In this document: positions 45,461 to 58,104 of the stretch, one piece after another | Position numbering within the stretch: position 1 is the stretch's first letter | Layout: each line of letters opens with the position of its first letter | Made by a program: the position numbers and the translations under genes | Notes under the pieces: generated by a model | The model's database searches: none | Told to the model about the DNA's origin: nothing | What the model saw: only the letters and a program-made list of their open reading frames with translations | Assembly (NCBI GenBank): GCA_030220185.1 | Contig: JASPKZ010007525.1 | Location: 558,001-622,000, forward strand | Reading direction: 5' to 3' | DNA length: 64,000 nt | Origin: Diploptera punctata | Taxonomy: Eukaryota; Arthropoda; Insecta; Blattodea; Blaberidae

Positions 45461-46339
45461 AGCTGTTTTACCATAGATGATGTGATACAAATGTATTATT
45501 GGAGTTTGAGCCCAAAGAAACGAAGCCGGTCCCGGTGCAGGTTGGTGTAGTCTTGATGATTATTATTGAGTGTGAGTTGGGTATTTAATTTTGTAAATAG
45601 TTGTTAATTTGGATGAGATGATAGCGGTCACCCATCCTCTCGCTGACAGGCTCGGTGTTCATTTTCACCGAGGGTCCAGACTCTCGGCTGGCAAGTAGAG
45701 TCGGTTGGATTAGAGGGTAGCCTATGGTCGGTGATCAAATGTTGCTGGAGTGAGAAAACATTTAGTACCGGTTTATTATCTATAGTCACGGACCGCGAGG
45801 AATATAAATTACTTAAAGACACAAATATCTTGTGTCAGTTATTTAAATGTGACGAACCGCAGTGAGAACCAAATCAACCATAACTGTTATATTGCGTCTT
45901 TTTAAAGGTGTAGGAGTTGAATATCATAACTCCCTTATAGCCTATGTTCATCCCGGGAATCTCCTGAACATTTTGCAAAATAAACATCAAAATCGGATCT
46001 ACGGTATGGCCGCGCATAGAATACGAACAAACAAACATTGATTTTTATATATTAGATTACGAGTTACCCTTTCAACAAACATAAAGATCGTATATTTAAA
46101 CAAAAAGAGCAAATACAGTTACTAGTTATAGAGTTGGAATCAAGGAATTTGAGATAGCAAACCAGGGATCTGAGATAAAAAATATCTTAGTTACCAGTTT
46201 TTGTATTTGATATACTCATAATCCAATGTAAAAATAAATTAGTTATGGAATGATGTAGGATAACTTCAAACTATCATTCATAGAATTAGATGAGATCCTT
46301 CTTCTTAGATTGAATCCAGTTATTAGGATTATTCTTCTT
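45461..46339. other. No gene; LINE-3'-end-like sequence near 45940-46070
   Basis: 45960-46060 (CTCCTGAACATTTTGC, ATCAAAATCGGATC, ACAAACAAACATTG) resembles a LINE 3' tail. The rest is unassigned. Confidence 0.4.
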
Positions 46340-46615
46340 TTTATTCTTCCTCCGCATTATAACCTTAGATAGGCATTGGTTTCCTTTAAAATTTTCCTTA
46401 TATTTTCTCTATTCTTAACTTTCATTTTCAAATTTTTAATTATCATTTTTGTTGACCTCTTCAAACATACTATAGTCATTTTCTTTTTTCTTCCCCACTT
46501 TTTTATTCCAATTATATTACTCTGCAAGATTTTCTTTGATATTTTTCTTCACTCATTCTTTGTACATGTCTTAACCATCTCAATCTTAATGAATGTGTAT
46601 TTTTGTTAAGTAAGT
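46340..46615 (-). pseudogene. Degraded LINE C-terminal module
   Basis: The minus strand gives RLRWLRHVQRMSEE followed by stops, the HVQRM module of LINE C-termini. The plus-strand Phe/Ile-rich frame over it is a shadow. Confidence 0.45.
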
Positions 46616-46989
46616 ATCTTCGTACATTACATATTTGATCTAATCCAACATTTTAAACTTTATACCGCAGAAAGCATGTGAAATGGAATAAATCACCTAA
46701 TGCAAATTTAGAAGACTAACCAAAACCAAGAAATTAATTTTGAACTGACTTTACTGATTTTTTTCGTCTGCGATTAACATGTTATTGTGACTTAAATAAT
46801 TAAGTACAAATTACATAATTAAATTGTCGTTGTGAGTTTAAAATTTAGGCCTGCTAACACTGTACATACTTTATTAATGTGAAATTATATATTACAATGT
46901 TGCATTTAGTAAGTAGAATTAATTATGTTTATTTTATCAGTGAACAAAAAAAAAATCCTAAGACAATTTCAAACACCTGGACTAGGCAC

Positions 46990-47134
46990 GGCGCGTCCTA
47001 TATGTTCAATGGTTTCACTGAACGCCATAAAATTAATTTTATTAAAATAACGAATAATAATAATTATTCATTATTTTTATTGAAATGGATTTTTATAGGG
47101 GGTTCACTGAACCGTTGAACATGTAGGACGCGCC
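46990..47134. repeat. Small foldback MITE, ~33-bp arms
   Basis: 46990-47023 and 47103-47134 are inverted copies beginning GGCGCGTCCTA, with ATGTTCAA and TTCACTGAAC. A further partial copy of the end lies at about 47167-47205. No coding. Confidence 0.75.
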
Positions 47135-47205
47135 ATTATTCCTTATTTTTAATAAAATTAATTTTTCTAGGGAGATCAGTGAACAATTGAACATTTAGGC
47201 ACCGG

Positions 47206-48954
47206 ACCATTACAAACCTAACGAGAAATAACTCCATGATGCCATTTCAGAACTGGAAAAATAATGTTCTAGTTTTCAGTATCGAATTAAAGTTAACAGG
47301 TTATAAAAAATACTGAATATAATAAACTGTCTAATCATGAGAAAAATTCAATATTTCTTATTAATGACCAAATCTGCATTAATTGGGATGCAAAAGCGTA
47401 ACTAAAATAAATCTCAATACAAGAGAAAAAACTCAACAAAACCACAAGTGACCAATGCATTTATAATGTGCATGGGAGACCAAATTGTCATACAAAATAA
47501 ATATACTCTGAAAATGCCATACTCCTGCAAAATAAAACGCTCGTAGCCAGTAAATCTGTGATGGTTGTCACACGCCAATTGGCAGGTGCTCTTCCATATT
47601 AAACACAGTGTTTTTAATACAAAAACCCCAGCCTAATTCGTATCTTTGTTACGCATCAGCACTCAGCTTGTCCATCTATAATACTTCTCCCATATTTTTC
47701 TATTTCCTATTTGCTTAGCTTGTTTTTACTTCTTGGTTTTATCTTTTTAATTATCATACATATGCCTACACATCCAGATCAAAGAAGAGATTTTAAAATC
47801 CGCTATCCTACCGGAAATCAAACCCAGAGTATAACGTAGACACTCTATCGACCACTTCACGGTGTTTGTTTAATGTTAAGATGATATTAGTAAGAAGAAT
47901 TCCAAATGAAAATAGCAGCTGCTATTGAAATGTAAATGATTGATATTTTCTAGATAACTACACATTTATCACTTTTACAGATAAAGCTTTCCCGTGAATA
48001 TTCCGCAACAAGATAATAATAATGTCAAGTTTTTGAAAACTGTTTGGAAAGTTAGCATCTAGTGATATTATGGAAAATTGACCCCTTCCCTTACTTCAGT
48101 TTTTGAGGCGCTAGCACAACTTTGGTCATATCGCGTCTGGATATTTAGGTGTTGATGTAGGCCCTATAGTACATGAAATATATGTTCGCCCATAGAAATT
48201 ATACAAATATTCATACATTGTTAACATATAAAATAAATTCTTAGTTCAATTATTAGTCTATAATTTGATTAAATAATCTGTGAGTTTAGTAGGTGCTACA
48301 CAAACACAGTTTCTTCAAATAACTTGTGGAAATGGTACTAATATGACATTTATTTACTGTAATGATGAATGACGAAACAGTAGTGATGAAATTTCATCCA
48401 GCACTTGCATTGAAGACTGAAAAAAAAAACACAAAAAATCAATCAGATTGATACAATCAGATTTGAACTAGGTTCTTCCCGAATACATGTCTCAAATTTT
48501 ATCATCTTACGCAACTAGTTTCTTAACAAACATGTATTTTGTGGCTATATTCAATTTCATGCGGAATTTATATATTTTCTATAGTCGTCTGTTTTGAGAT
48601 TCTTGAACATTTAATCTTATTCTGTCTTTCTATCTAAATATCTATCTATACATCTATATATTCTATCTATCTATCTTCTACTTTATCTATCACTCTCTCT
48701 CTCTCATTATGGCTCTTCTAGAACCAATGCCTGCCGACTATTGAAATTTATTCTTGTCCATCTTGCGATCGTCTTCTTCATCTTGTGATTATCTACTCCA
48801 GCATCTTATATTCATCTCCTTAAATATCTTCTTGTTCATGCGCAACAAAATACCCAAGTCAGGTTGGGCGGCTCCAGGATTAAGAATGGACCTCGCGATT
48901 GGGTTCAAACATCACCATATGACCAACGTCTTCGGTTATTTTTTAAGATTGATT

Positions 48955-48996
<42 letters not shown>

Positions 48997-49824
48997 AAAT
49001 GTTAATTATAAAATTGGTACCTGGTAAGTCAGTCGTCGTCAACTAAATTATTAAATAGTTACAATATGGAGGCATTTCAAAAACATTGTTTCATTCTCTG
49101 CATTTTAACTGGTACTGAATTTTAAAAGTGTTGATGTATAATAAAGGGAAACGATTAAATCGATATATATATATATATATATATATAATGTGTGTGTGTG
49201 GAGGCACTTCAAGAGTTTGTTTTTATAGAAAGATTTTTTAGACGGTAGTGTTTGAAACTCGTAATCAGGATATCCAAAGTTCATATAATGGGTCGACTGA
49301 CCTGACGGAGTTTTTCGTGGGTTTCCTCAGTTGACAATGCAAAAGTTGGATTGGAATTTAATATTAAATGTTCCATTTCACCCTTGATAATATTTAATTG
49401 TTTCATTAAAGTTAATAGTCAATGAATTTTTACAAGACAACAGTATAAAGATTTGGCATAAATACATGCCACAACAGACATAGCCTGCACAGTTTACTGA
49501 TATAACCAGAAGTCCTAAATGCGATATGACCAAAGGTGTTTGAAAATAAAACTGATATAAAGAAGAAGGTATTCGGTTAATTATGTCACACGTTTACATG
49601 TTTACAGGTAGACCGTGTTTCAATACGTCTAGCAAAAATTCACTGAATATTCATATTTTATGTAGTTTGAAATGATGATTGCCTTATGAAAACATGATAA
49701 TGAAATTATAACAAGCCTTCGGAGAAACTACGGAAAAACTCAATCACCTTAGCAGGTAAAGGGATCTGACCTCGGAACCTCCCAAATACGATTCCTAAAC
49801 GCTATTATCTGAGCCATTTTATTT
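47206..49824. other. No gene; simple repeats
   Basis: (TCTA)-like tract 48630-48675; (AT)n at 48955-48992 and 49163-49190 then (GT)n to 49200; minus-strand tRNA-like relics near 47810-47870 and 49765-49810; a SINE-like stretch at 49240-49350. Confidence 0.45.
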
Positions 49825-50583
49825 GACTATTTAACTCATGCCCCAAATGGGGCTCAATGGCCAATCACGTTTCAATGATTTCTGTTTTACAACCAATCAG
49901 AGTCGTGTTTCACGAAATATTTATCAGTGTTATAATTACCATATTAAAGAAAGCTCCTCCTTTTTAATATTCTGAACAGGTCTGACCATTATTTTACAGT
50001 GACAGAGCCCGAGAGAAATACGGCTACCAGATTGTATACATAGTGCATGAATGTCAACACATGCCGCATGCGGGAGTTAATATAAAAACATTTGTAGCAA
50101 TTGATTATACCACCAAAAAAAGAAACCACTGTTTGAACTTTCTTAAATGTATTTTTTCCCAGATAACAATCCAGAAAAATATAATTGTCATATTTACATC
50201 ATACGACATCAGAAATTAATTAATATACAGTTTGATGTGTTTTCATTTTTTCTCCACTAGAGAGCATTCTTACAATATTGCGTTCCTTTGGCAATAAATA
50301 GTATGATCTGGTTGTAGTGATAAACAAAAGAAGCAGATGAAGCGTACCTATCGCTTCTCATTTGTTTTCAAACATCGCCGTTTACATTAAATATATAAAT
50401 ATTTTAAAATAACTATAGTTAAATAATGATTTGTGAGTAAACAGCTTAATTTTATTCGTTAAATAGTCCTAATAAATGCCACTCTTGATTTCCAAATTCT
50501 CTGGATAAATTCACTCCTCACTTCGTGAGTCGTGAATTTATCGATAATTTGGAAATCACTCGTGGCATTACTTATGATAATTT
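49825..50583 (+). mobile_element. Helentron/HINE-like repeat, copy 4
   Basis: Starts TGACTATTTAACTCATGCCC; the inverse GTTAAATAGTC is near 50458-50468; the expanded terminal palindrome 50486-50560 and GTGGCATTACTT follow. The most complete copy in the window. Confidence 0.72.
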
Positions 50584-52431
50584 GGTTCTATTCGGGATTA
50601 TAAACTCCTTTGACCTAGATTAGATTTTGATCCAAGACCTTCGATTTCATTGGCGAATGTTTTATCGATAAGGTATCCAAATCGAGTTATAGTAGTTTAA
50701 TTTACTAAGGAAACAGAATTAATAAAACAATATATTCATTGTTGTAATAAGAAAAACAAAACAATGTAATACGGTTCATTGCTCGGAAAAATAACATTTA
50801 ATTAATTTATTTATTTATTGAAAAACAATTATATTTCTTTGAAGAATTAATAAATGAGTGTTTTTGAACTAATTATTTACACCTAAGAAAAACAATTTCA
50901 GTAATTTGGCCATGAGAAACAATCTAGGTAGTATTGTAGGGATTCAAAGCTGGGAATGAAACAACATGATTTTTTTTGACTTAAGGATCTTTTACTTTGC
51001 ATACATCTAGCAAGAGTTTCCAATTTCCTTCCGAAAGAATTAAGATTTGTATATCCTGAATCTATTGACTTCAGACATGATTGAATACGCAAATCTCGGT
51101 TCCAGAAAAAGTGCAAGGTATACCCTGTATCTATTGGCTCCGGACATGTTTTAATATGCAAATCTTGGTTCCAGAAAAAAAAAGAGAAAGGTAGTTTCTG
51201 TACTAATTCCGAGCTAAGTTCCACTTGTACTGTGAACAACCTTCAGTAAAGTATTATTCCACCTACTCCATCTATTGGGCGAACCGTGATACTACTTTTA
51301 CCCGCCATATGACTGAATTGTGTAAGGAACTGTGATCGATAGAAACATTTTTCTTAGGCAACATCGTATTTTGCGGGAAATAAGACGGAATACAAGGTAA
51401 GATGGCACCAATGATTAGGAAGTTTAATTTCTCATTTATTTATGACAAAACAATTATACATGGATCTATCTAATCAGATATTTTTGCTTTTTACATGATA
51501 TCGATAGATATCCTTTATTTGCAATTTCATTATGAGTAATATATATGCTCTATGCTGACTCACCTGTAAATTCTGATGTTATTTTTTACCACATCCTCGA
51601 TGGCTAATGTAGGATATTTTCACTGTTTGAAAACATTCAAATGTTTTTCCTCCGCTTTTCAAATGGTTTCTTTTCAAATGTTTTATGAAATTCTACAGAA
51701 AGCAGCCATTTCGAAACAATAAACTCTCAACGTATTCTACATTGCACATGCGTAAGAATATAAATGCTTATTTAATATATTAAAATTGTAATTGTATACT
51801 TTATGGTTCTGTCATATAATTAATACATACATGTGCTATATAATATTATATTTTATGTATTTATTTCGAGTGTTAGATAGCGAACTACTTTTCTTACACG
51901 CTTAAAGGTACAACCATTATTTTACCAATGAAAATGCATGTAGTTTGTTTACATTACAACTGGAACTTAGCTCGGAGTAAGTATAGACACCGGAATCAAC
52001 ATAATGAAACACGAGAACTAAAGCGATGTGTGAAAAGCGTATATTGTTCGTGCGTGTATCGATTTACATTGTGGATAATATGATCATTTGTAAAGAATAA
52101 ATGACTTGATATTAACAAGAATTCAATACGTACAAGGTGACATAAATATAGAATATGAGTGCACCTTATCTTATGGATAAATGATATATTGCGGGATTTC
52201 CCCTTTTTTTCCTGAGCCACATAAACAAGCGTGTAAAGTATTTTATAAAGTATGTATGGCAAATGCTCCTGTTACACATGGTTAGACTACAAAACTAACA
52301 CAGCATATCAATAATACATTGAAAATAACTCCAATACACAAGTAGAAAATTATACATAGAAATAGTTAGAAAATGTGGACAGAATGTCAAAATATAAATT
52401 TCCAATCATTTTAATATATATAGGCCTATAT
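50584..52431. other. No gene; 66-bp tandem duplication near 51052-51185
   Basis: A segment of about 66 bp (ATTGACTTCAGACATG ... CGGTTCCAGAAAAA) is repeated once with about 80% identity. On the minus strand it lies in a 113-codon open frame (50898-51239) without a known domain. Confidence 0.4.
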
Positions 52432-52713
52432 TCCGCGCCATAGCCGAACGGTTTAGGGCATTATGCCTTGGTACACGGCTGCCGGATTTGCGCTGATTCG
52501 AGTCCCCGTGGACATTTTCTCATGGCATTTTGCCCAGAATAGGACCGAAATTTGGGTAATTGTAATAAATAGCAGCTCCAGGTAGAGAAAACAAGTAATA
52601 CGGCTTGAGAACCCGAATTCTGATCACATACAACCCCTATGTTGGTGGGATGAAAGACGCCTCTGTGATTGACGCATGTAGCGTGAGCCCAGCAGCCGGC
52701 TGGTAAGCCAAGG

Positions 52714-52752
<39 letters not shown>
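52432..52752 (+). mobile_element. SINE family C, with (TA)n at its 3' end
   Basis: Head TAGCCGAACGGTTTAGGG and B-box region CTGATTCGAGTCCCCG; body TGCCCAGAATAGGACCG. Diverged. Ends at (TA)n 52717-52746. Confidence 0.75.
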
Positions 52753-52753
<1 letters not shown>

Positions 52754-53449
52754 TATCGTATGGTTTATAGATTGAACATTTTAAGATAATATATATTTTA
52801 AATTAAGCCATACTCAGTGATATTATATTTATTGTCTGATACAGAAACGTATGCCATTTACGATAGAATAAACTAATTTAGATATATGAACCCCAGTAGT
52901 CCGGAAAATGTTCGATCTTAATTCACCTCCATTAATTTATTCAACATCTGCGGTGTGAATTTGGCGATGGCTTGATAAATCTTTTCAACGGAAATTATTA
53001 AGAACTCTGCAGGTATGCTAAACACATGGATCTTCACAAAACGCCATAGGTATTCAGGATTAGTGTAGGAAGTTTGTATTACTGTTTTGTTCTATATACA
53101 TCATTATGTTCTTGATTTTCTATGAAAATAAAAATTAATAACGAGAAACTTTACACATTTCAATCATTGTTGCAAGCGACTTTTTTATAAATTGCAAGAA
53201 ATATACTAAATATACATGAAAAATATAAAATTGGAACGATTAAAGTTATAAAATTGTGTAATGTTAAACTGATAAGCCGGATACGATGTAGGAAGAAGAA
53301 ACATTGAACTTGGTCTTGCAGTGAGGCTGGAGCAGACAACAATTCCATGATTAACATCTTGGTGATGATGATAATGGTGACGAATGATCAAATGTGCAAC
53401 TTTAATTCAAAACAAAATAAAAATTGGCCATGTAAGAATAAGTGCAATT
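52753..53449. other. No recognised feature
   Basis: Nothing supported. Confidence 0.35.
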
Positions 53450-53460
53450 ATATGTACAGA

Positions 53461-53790
53461 GTCCACCGCTGTGATCTCGAGGTAGCGTGCTGCCTTGTCA
53501 CGCAGCGGGCCCGGGTTCGATCCCCGGTCGGGGCAGTTTTTCTGGGTGAGGTTTTTATCGGGGTTTTTCCTCACCTGTAAGACAAATGTCAGGAAAACTT
53601 TAAGGCCCAAACGGTCACCGAAATCATATGGCCATCACCCTTATCATTATCATCATCATCCTTCACCGGTGTGGAAAGCAACGGGAAGCTACCACACCTA
53701 CACAATTCCCTAGTAAAGCTGCAAGCATTATCATGAAAATGCTATGATTGCAGTGAAGGACCTGCCTTCGGGCAGAAGTACTATGGATGG
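53461..53790 (+). mobile_element. SINE family A, 11-bp TSD
   Basis: The best-preserved copy: head GTCCACCGCTGTGATCTCGA, B box GGGTTCGATCCCCGG, body CTCACCTGTAAGACAAATG, (ATC) block and GGATGG tail. ATATGTACAGA flanks it at 53450-53460 and 53791-53801, exact. Confidence 0.94.
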
Positions 53791-54210
53791 ATATGTACAG
53801 AGAATCGGCCAGAATAAATAATAACAAAAATAAATAAACTATTTATTATGTTTAATAACACAATGAAGATTTGTCTCTCTACTTTATTGGTTCGTGAAAA
53901 TGCGTGACCATTGATCCCGAGGGTTGCAGATTATATCCCGATCAAATTGGAAATATTTATTTCGAGTAAAATTTTTTTAAAACGGAAAATTTTGTTTCCG
54001 TCATTCACGTGTTACAAAAGTGGTTTCTCGATAACCGGACAGAATATCAATAACCTTCCAATTACAGTATTTTACCTCACTGCTTGTTGTTTTCTCTAGA
54101 TGTTTGTTTTTTGCACACTTTTCACACTGCGATTGTGTTTGTTCTAAACGCTAAAAGTTACGCTAAATTAATGTTACTGTATGTATTTTGTTTTGCTGAT
54201 TAACTCTATA

Positions 54211-54723
54211 CTAATCTATTGTGTTTTTCCTTTTACTTTTTTCAAAAACTGTTTTAATTATAGTGTTGTATTTTTCCAGTGGTACCTTTGGATATAAACC
54301 TGCAACATTTCCAAGTATAGATGACGTGACATCACAGATTATAATCGCTTCAGAAACAGGCGAAGTTACACCCATTAAATAAATCAACGTGTATGAATAT
54401 TCATCTGGAAGTTCCGGGAATATCTTTACATCATCATCATCATCACTCCAGGGATTAGGCAATTGCCCGTTCCGACTTTATAATGCATCAGCCTAACATC
54501 TTCTAGGTCTTCCAACATCATGTCTTCCTCTTGCTTGATAATTTCTTGCTAACAATGGATATCTCTCCTTACTCATTCCATCCATATGAATCAATCCATT
54601 TCTGTCTGTAATTCGTGACCTTATCCAATAAAGGCTGTACTTTCAATTCTTCTCTTATATCCTCATTTCTTATTCTATCAAGAATATCTTTACATTGGAA
54701 AAATTTGCCAGTAGGAAATAAGC
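54211..54723 (-). pseudogene. Unidentified coding-like fragment split by a LINE
   Basis: If the LINE at 54431-54681 and one target duplication are removed, the minus strand reads openly from a possible acceptor (GTTCCAG before 54723): AYFLLANFSNVKIF, PELPDEYSYTLIYLM, GVTSPVSEAIIICDV, then GLYPKVPLEKYN, to a stop at 54211-54213. I do not recognise it. It may be a host pseudo-exon or part of another transposon. Confidence 0.35.
54431..54681 (-). mobile_element. LINE 3' fragment with 13-bp TSD
   Basis: The minus strand has IRNEDIREELKV, ERYPLLARNYQARGR and QLPNPWSDDDDD-type sequence with stops, then an (ATG)n tail (54431-54446). GAATATCTTTACA occurs exactly at 54418-54430 and 54682-54694, the target duplication. 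Confidence 0.85.
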
Positions 54724-54734
54724 CTGGAACGATA

Positions 54735-54934
54735 TTAATTTAATTTCATTGGGAAAATTTGTTTACATAACAATTTTTTTAGTAAATTCAGATAGGTCAC
54801 ATAATATTAGAGCTTTTGTGATAAACTCTGTTAGTCACAGAGGTTATACTGCCTTGATTTCTCTTATGCACGAACATTTCATATATTTTTTGGATATTTA
54901 TGATTTTTTGTTTAACTAACTCTATGGCTTATGG
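54735..54934. other. No recognised feature
   Basis: Short unassigned stretch. Confidence 0.35.
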
Positions 54935-55242
54935 GTCCACCGCTGTAGTCTCGAGGTAGCGTGCTGCCTTGTCACGCAGCGGGCCCAGGTTCGATTTCCG
55001 GTCGGGACAGGCTCCTGGGTGAGGTTTTTTCATTTTTTTTCTCACCTGTAAGCCAAATGTCAGGAGGCTTAGGGCCCAACGGTTCTCGAAAATCATCCGG
55101 CCATCATCATCATCATTCACCGGTGTAGAAAGCAACGGGAAGCTACCACACCTATGATTCCCGAGTAAAGCTACAAAGCAAAGCATGAAAATTGTATGGT
55201 TTCAGTGAAAAACCTGCCCTCGGGCAGAATTACTATAGATGG
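54935..55242 (+). mobile_element. SINE family A, 11-bp TSD
   Basis: Full structure with head, body (TCACCTGTAAGCCAAATG), (ATC)n and GGATGG tail. ATGGCTTATGG at 54924-54934 and 55243-55253 is an exact target duplication. Confidence 0.92.
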
Positions 55243-55253
55243 ATGGCTTATGG

Positions 55254-55765
55254 AACCCGGAGGTACATTGGCGCTTTCACAAAGCCTCTCTAACAGTTCT
55301 TAGCAGTGCTTTAATTGGGGGAAAACACAGAGAGACGGCATTCCTCAAATATTATGGTGGATTTTTTAAAGTTTATTTTCTTATACTTTACTATGATAAT
55401 ATTGACAGAACCAGCTGTACACAGTTATTTTTTTGTCAAAATTACTTTAAAAACTCTCGTTTTATCATATGTATTCGTAGATAGAGCTTCTTTATGGAAG
55501 CTCCTATAGAGGCGAGTCCTCCCACATATTTTTTTAAAAAACTAAAACACTTATCCGTATCTTAAATTAACGGAGTATAGTTCATACAGGATCTTCGATT
55601 CTTACTTTTCTCAGATCCATCAAATTTAAGCCTGTTTTCCTATTGATATTTACCCTTAGTTTACCGTTTTGAAATATTTTCTATTGTAATCCATGCTAAG
55701 CGCATAAACTTACATCTCAACCTCGTACATTTATAGCACTGACTATAAAATACATGTTACTTAGG
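55254..55765. other. No recognised gene
   Basis: Open frames here (55239-55509) overlap each other and lack known motifs. Confidence 0.35.
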
Positions 55766-56116
55766 CCCCTACATACTCCATGGCCCGACAGGCCTATACG
55801 GTCCTTGGCCTACCAGTCGGCTGTTGGCTCACATCCACATCTGTTAATCATAGAGGTAGAAGATTATCCAGTCAGTGTAGGGGTGACATGTGGTCAGCAT
55901 GTCGGGTACCCCAGCCGTTTAGCTGGTTTTCTCAGCCTGGAGTCGCTACTTATTATAGCTACCCAAATGCATCACGATGTCGGGTGGGCACCGGTCCCAT
56001 ACTGGCCGAAATTCCATGAGAAAATATCTTCCCCCATGGGGACTCGAACCAGCGCAAGTCCCGTAGCTCTGCGCCAAGGCATAATGCCTTAACCACTCGG
56101 CAACAACGCGGGACAA
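55766..56116 (-). mobile_element. SINE family C, full-length
   Basis: Inverse of family C: the tRNA-like head is at 56040-56116 (inverse of GGTTCGAGTCCCC and CCGAGTGGTTAAGGC), the body at 55780-56035 with GGTCCCATACTGGCCGAAAT. It ends 6 bp before a mariner derivative. Confidence 0.82.
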
Positions 56117-56122
56117 AATATA

Positions 56123-56782
56123 CACCGTGTCTCATTCAAACCTCCCACATTTTAATTAATCATAACTCTCAAAGTATGCGGAATTATGAAATGAGGTTGG
56201 TATTAAAAGAAAGAAAAACTCGAAGAACTTTTGTTTTGATTGTTGCAGTTAATTCATCTGTCGCATGTTGGACAATAATGACATAAAACAATATGGTGAC
56301 TCCTCAGCAACGAGCACAAACTGTTTTCTGGTATGCAGAGACGAAGTCAATAATTACAGTGCAAAGAAATTACAAGAGAGAATATGGAGAAAATGCACCT
56401 GATGGGAAGATCGTTAAGGCATGACTTGAGATATTTCTGGCGACTGGAAGCGTTAAAAAAGAATCAGGAGATGCACGTACATGTGTTTCAGAAGAAAAGA
56501 TTGAAGAGAAATTAGAGTAGGATTTCAGAGAAGCCCACAAAAATTAATTCACCAAGCTTCCCGGCAGTTCAATGGACATGTTGGACAGAACGTGGCTCGA
56601 AATAGAATACAGACTTGATATTGTTCGTGCTACTAATGGTGCACATATGGAGGTGTTTTAGTGTGTGGCAATGGAAATTCTTTGAGTTTCTGTTTTGTTT
56701 AATACCGGCCTCATTCCATAATTCCACATACTTTGTTAGTTATGATTAATTAAAATGTGGGAGGTTTGAACGGGTCACTCTG
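56123..56782 (+). mobile_element. Internally deleted mariner relative
   Basis: A 660-bp element flanked by TA (56121-56122 and 56783-56784), with inverted ends of about 80 bp sharing TTCAAACCTCCCACATTTTA. From ATG 56293 it encodes MVTPQQRAQTVFWYAETKSI, the N-terminus of the transposase family at 413, up to TGA. Near 56575-56660 it encodes the C-terminus (DRTWLEIEYRLDIVR, TNGAHMEVF). The whole catalytic core is missing. A different subfamily from 241-1565, judging by its TIR. Confidence 0.88.
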
Positions 56783-58104
56783 TATAAGTTACACAATATA
56801 AATTATGAGGTTCCACATTGTGAAGCTTCCTACATTCTTTGGGTTCTGAATGTAAGCTAATGTTAGACTCTTACAAGAATAAAATTTCGAATTCATTACT
56901 TTCCAATGCAATTAACCATGTTTAGGTCACAATAAGATTGTGATTTAAGATTCTTTGCTATTTGGCGTAAATGAAAAATAAACTCTATTGAATTGGATAT
57001 TGAAGTTACTCATATTTCTATTTATAGTCCGTCCTCATAGCGGATTGGTGTAGTCCCTACCGCAAACTCTAGCTGCCGACGTATTCTAGTCACAGCAAAT
57101 TATTTTCAATATCCTCCTTTGATCTTGGCGTATGTTTGTTTTGTGATATCTTCAGCAGTGACCATGACACTCTATTAAACACAGATCCTGGAAGGTCCAT
57201 TACTATGTACCTGTTTAGTAAGGTGTTCAAACTATATTGCTTCCTAGATTTTGGCAACACGTCCATTCCCACGAAAAAGAGGGAGGTAAAACAATAAAGA
57301 CAAACGTTTGTTTGTATATCTTTTAATAATTCTAGCTTTCATGAAACCGGAACGAGCCAACAGGCTTAATCCCTGGATGATGCTGCTGATGATGATGATG
57401 TTTGTATGTCTGCGCATAGGCGCTCTAATGTTACGAACTATCCCCAATTATAATAACAAATTATAATTATTGTATTAAAAAGTATTTAGGGAAATAACTG
57501 AATTCATTTTATTCTTACAACTCTAAATTAATTTAATTCTTACAAGAATATTTATTATCATTTTATGAAGGAAGATTATTTTCAGAACAAAGAAACTATT
57601 GCATCTTATGGTGAACGAGATTTTTGATAAAAGATGCGGATATATTCTATTTCATTTGGCGTATGAGATATTGACTTTTTTATGAGAGAAGGTTAGTGGT
57701 GCATGCCTTGAACTTGTTTCTATGTAAAAATAAGACTATATCGATTCTTCCTGTCATTACACTATTGGAAAGGTAATGTAATGTAATTCATTACATTACT
57801 TTCTTTAAATCAACATACTCTCGGTAAAGCAAATTAATTAATTACACAAGTTGATGCCAATCAACTATACGCCCGAGGAATTATATATGCATATACCCAA
57901 TACGTCCCACGTGGGAAGACGGGTCCTCCCTTAATCAAGGTAATTTAGTTAGGTCTACGATTGTTTACCTAAAGATGTCAACGAAATAATAAGCTCACAG
58001 TATTCATATAAAACATGTTTGTATTTGAAAGTTACTAGTAAGGGGCTTAAGATATTAAAGAGAAGAGAATTGTTTTAGGAATATGATGGTATAAAAATAG
58101 TACG
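56783..58104. other. No gene; LINE tail near 57335-57402
   Basis: 57345-57402 (CCGGAACGAGCCAACAGGC, TTAATCCCTGGATGATG then (GATGAT)n) is the 3' end of a LINE with an (ATG)n tail. The rest is unassigned. Confidence 0.45.

Noticed and set aside
46376..46609. Possible membrane protein (Phe/Ile-rich, plus strand)
   Set aside because: The opposite strand shows the HVQRM module of a LINE; the hydrophobic frame is its T-rich complement.
50898..51239. 113-codon minus-strand frame with an internal repeat as a gene
   Set aside because: No family match, no splice or promoter evidence; the repeat is a simple 66-bp tandem duplication in the DNA.
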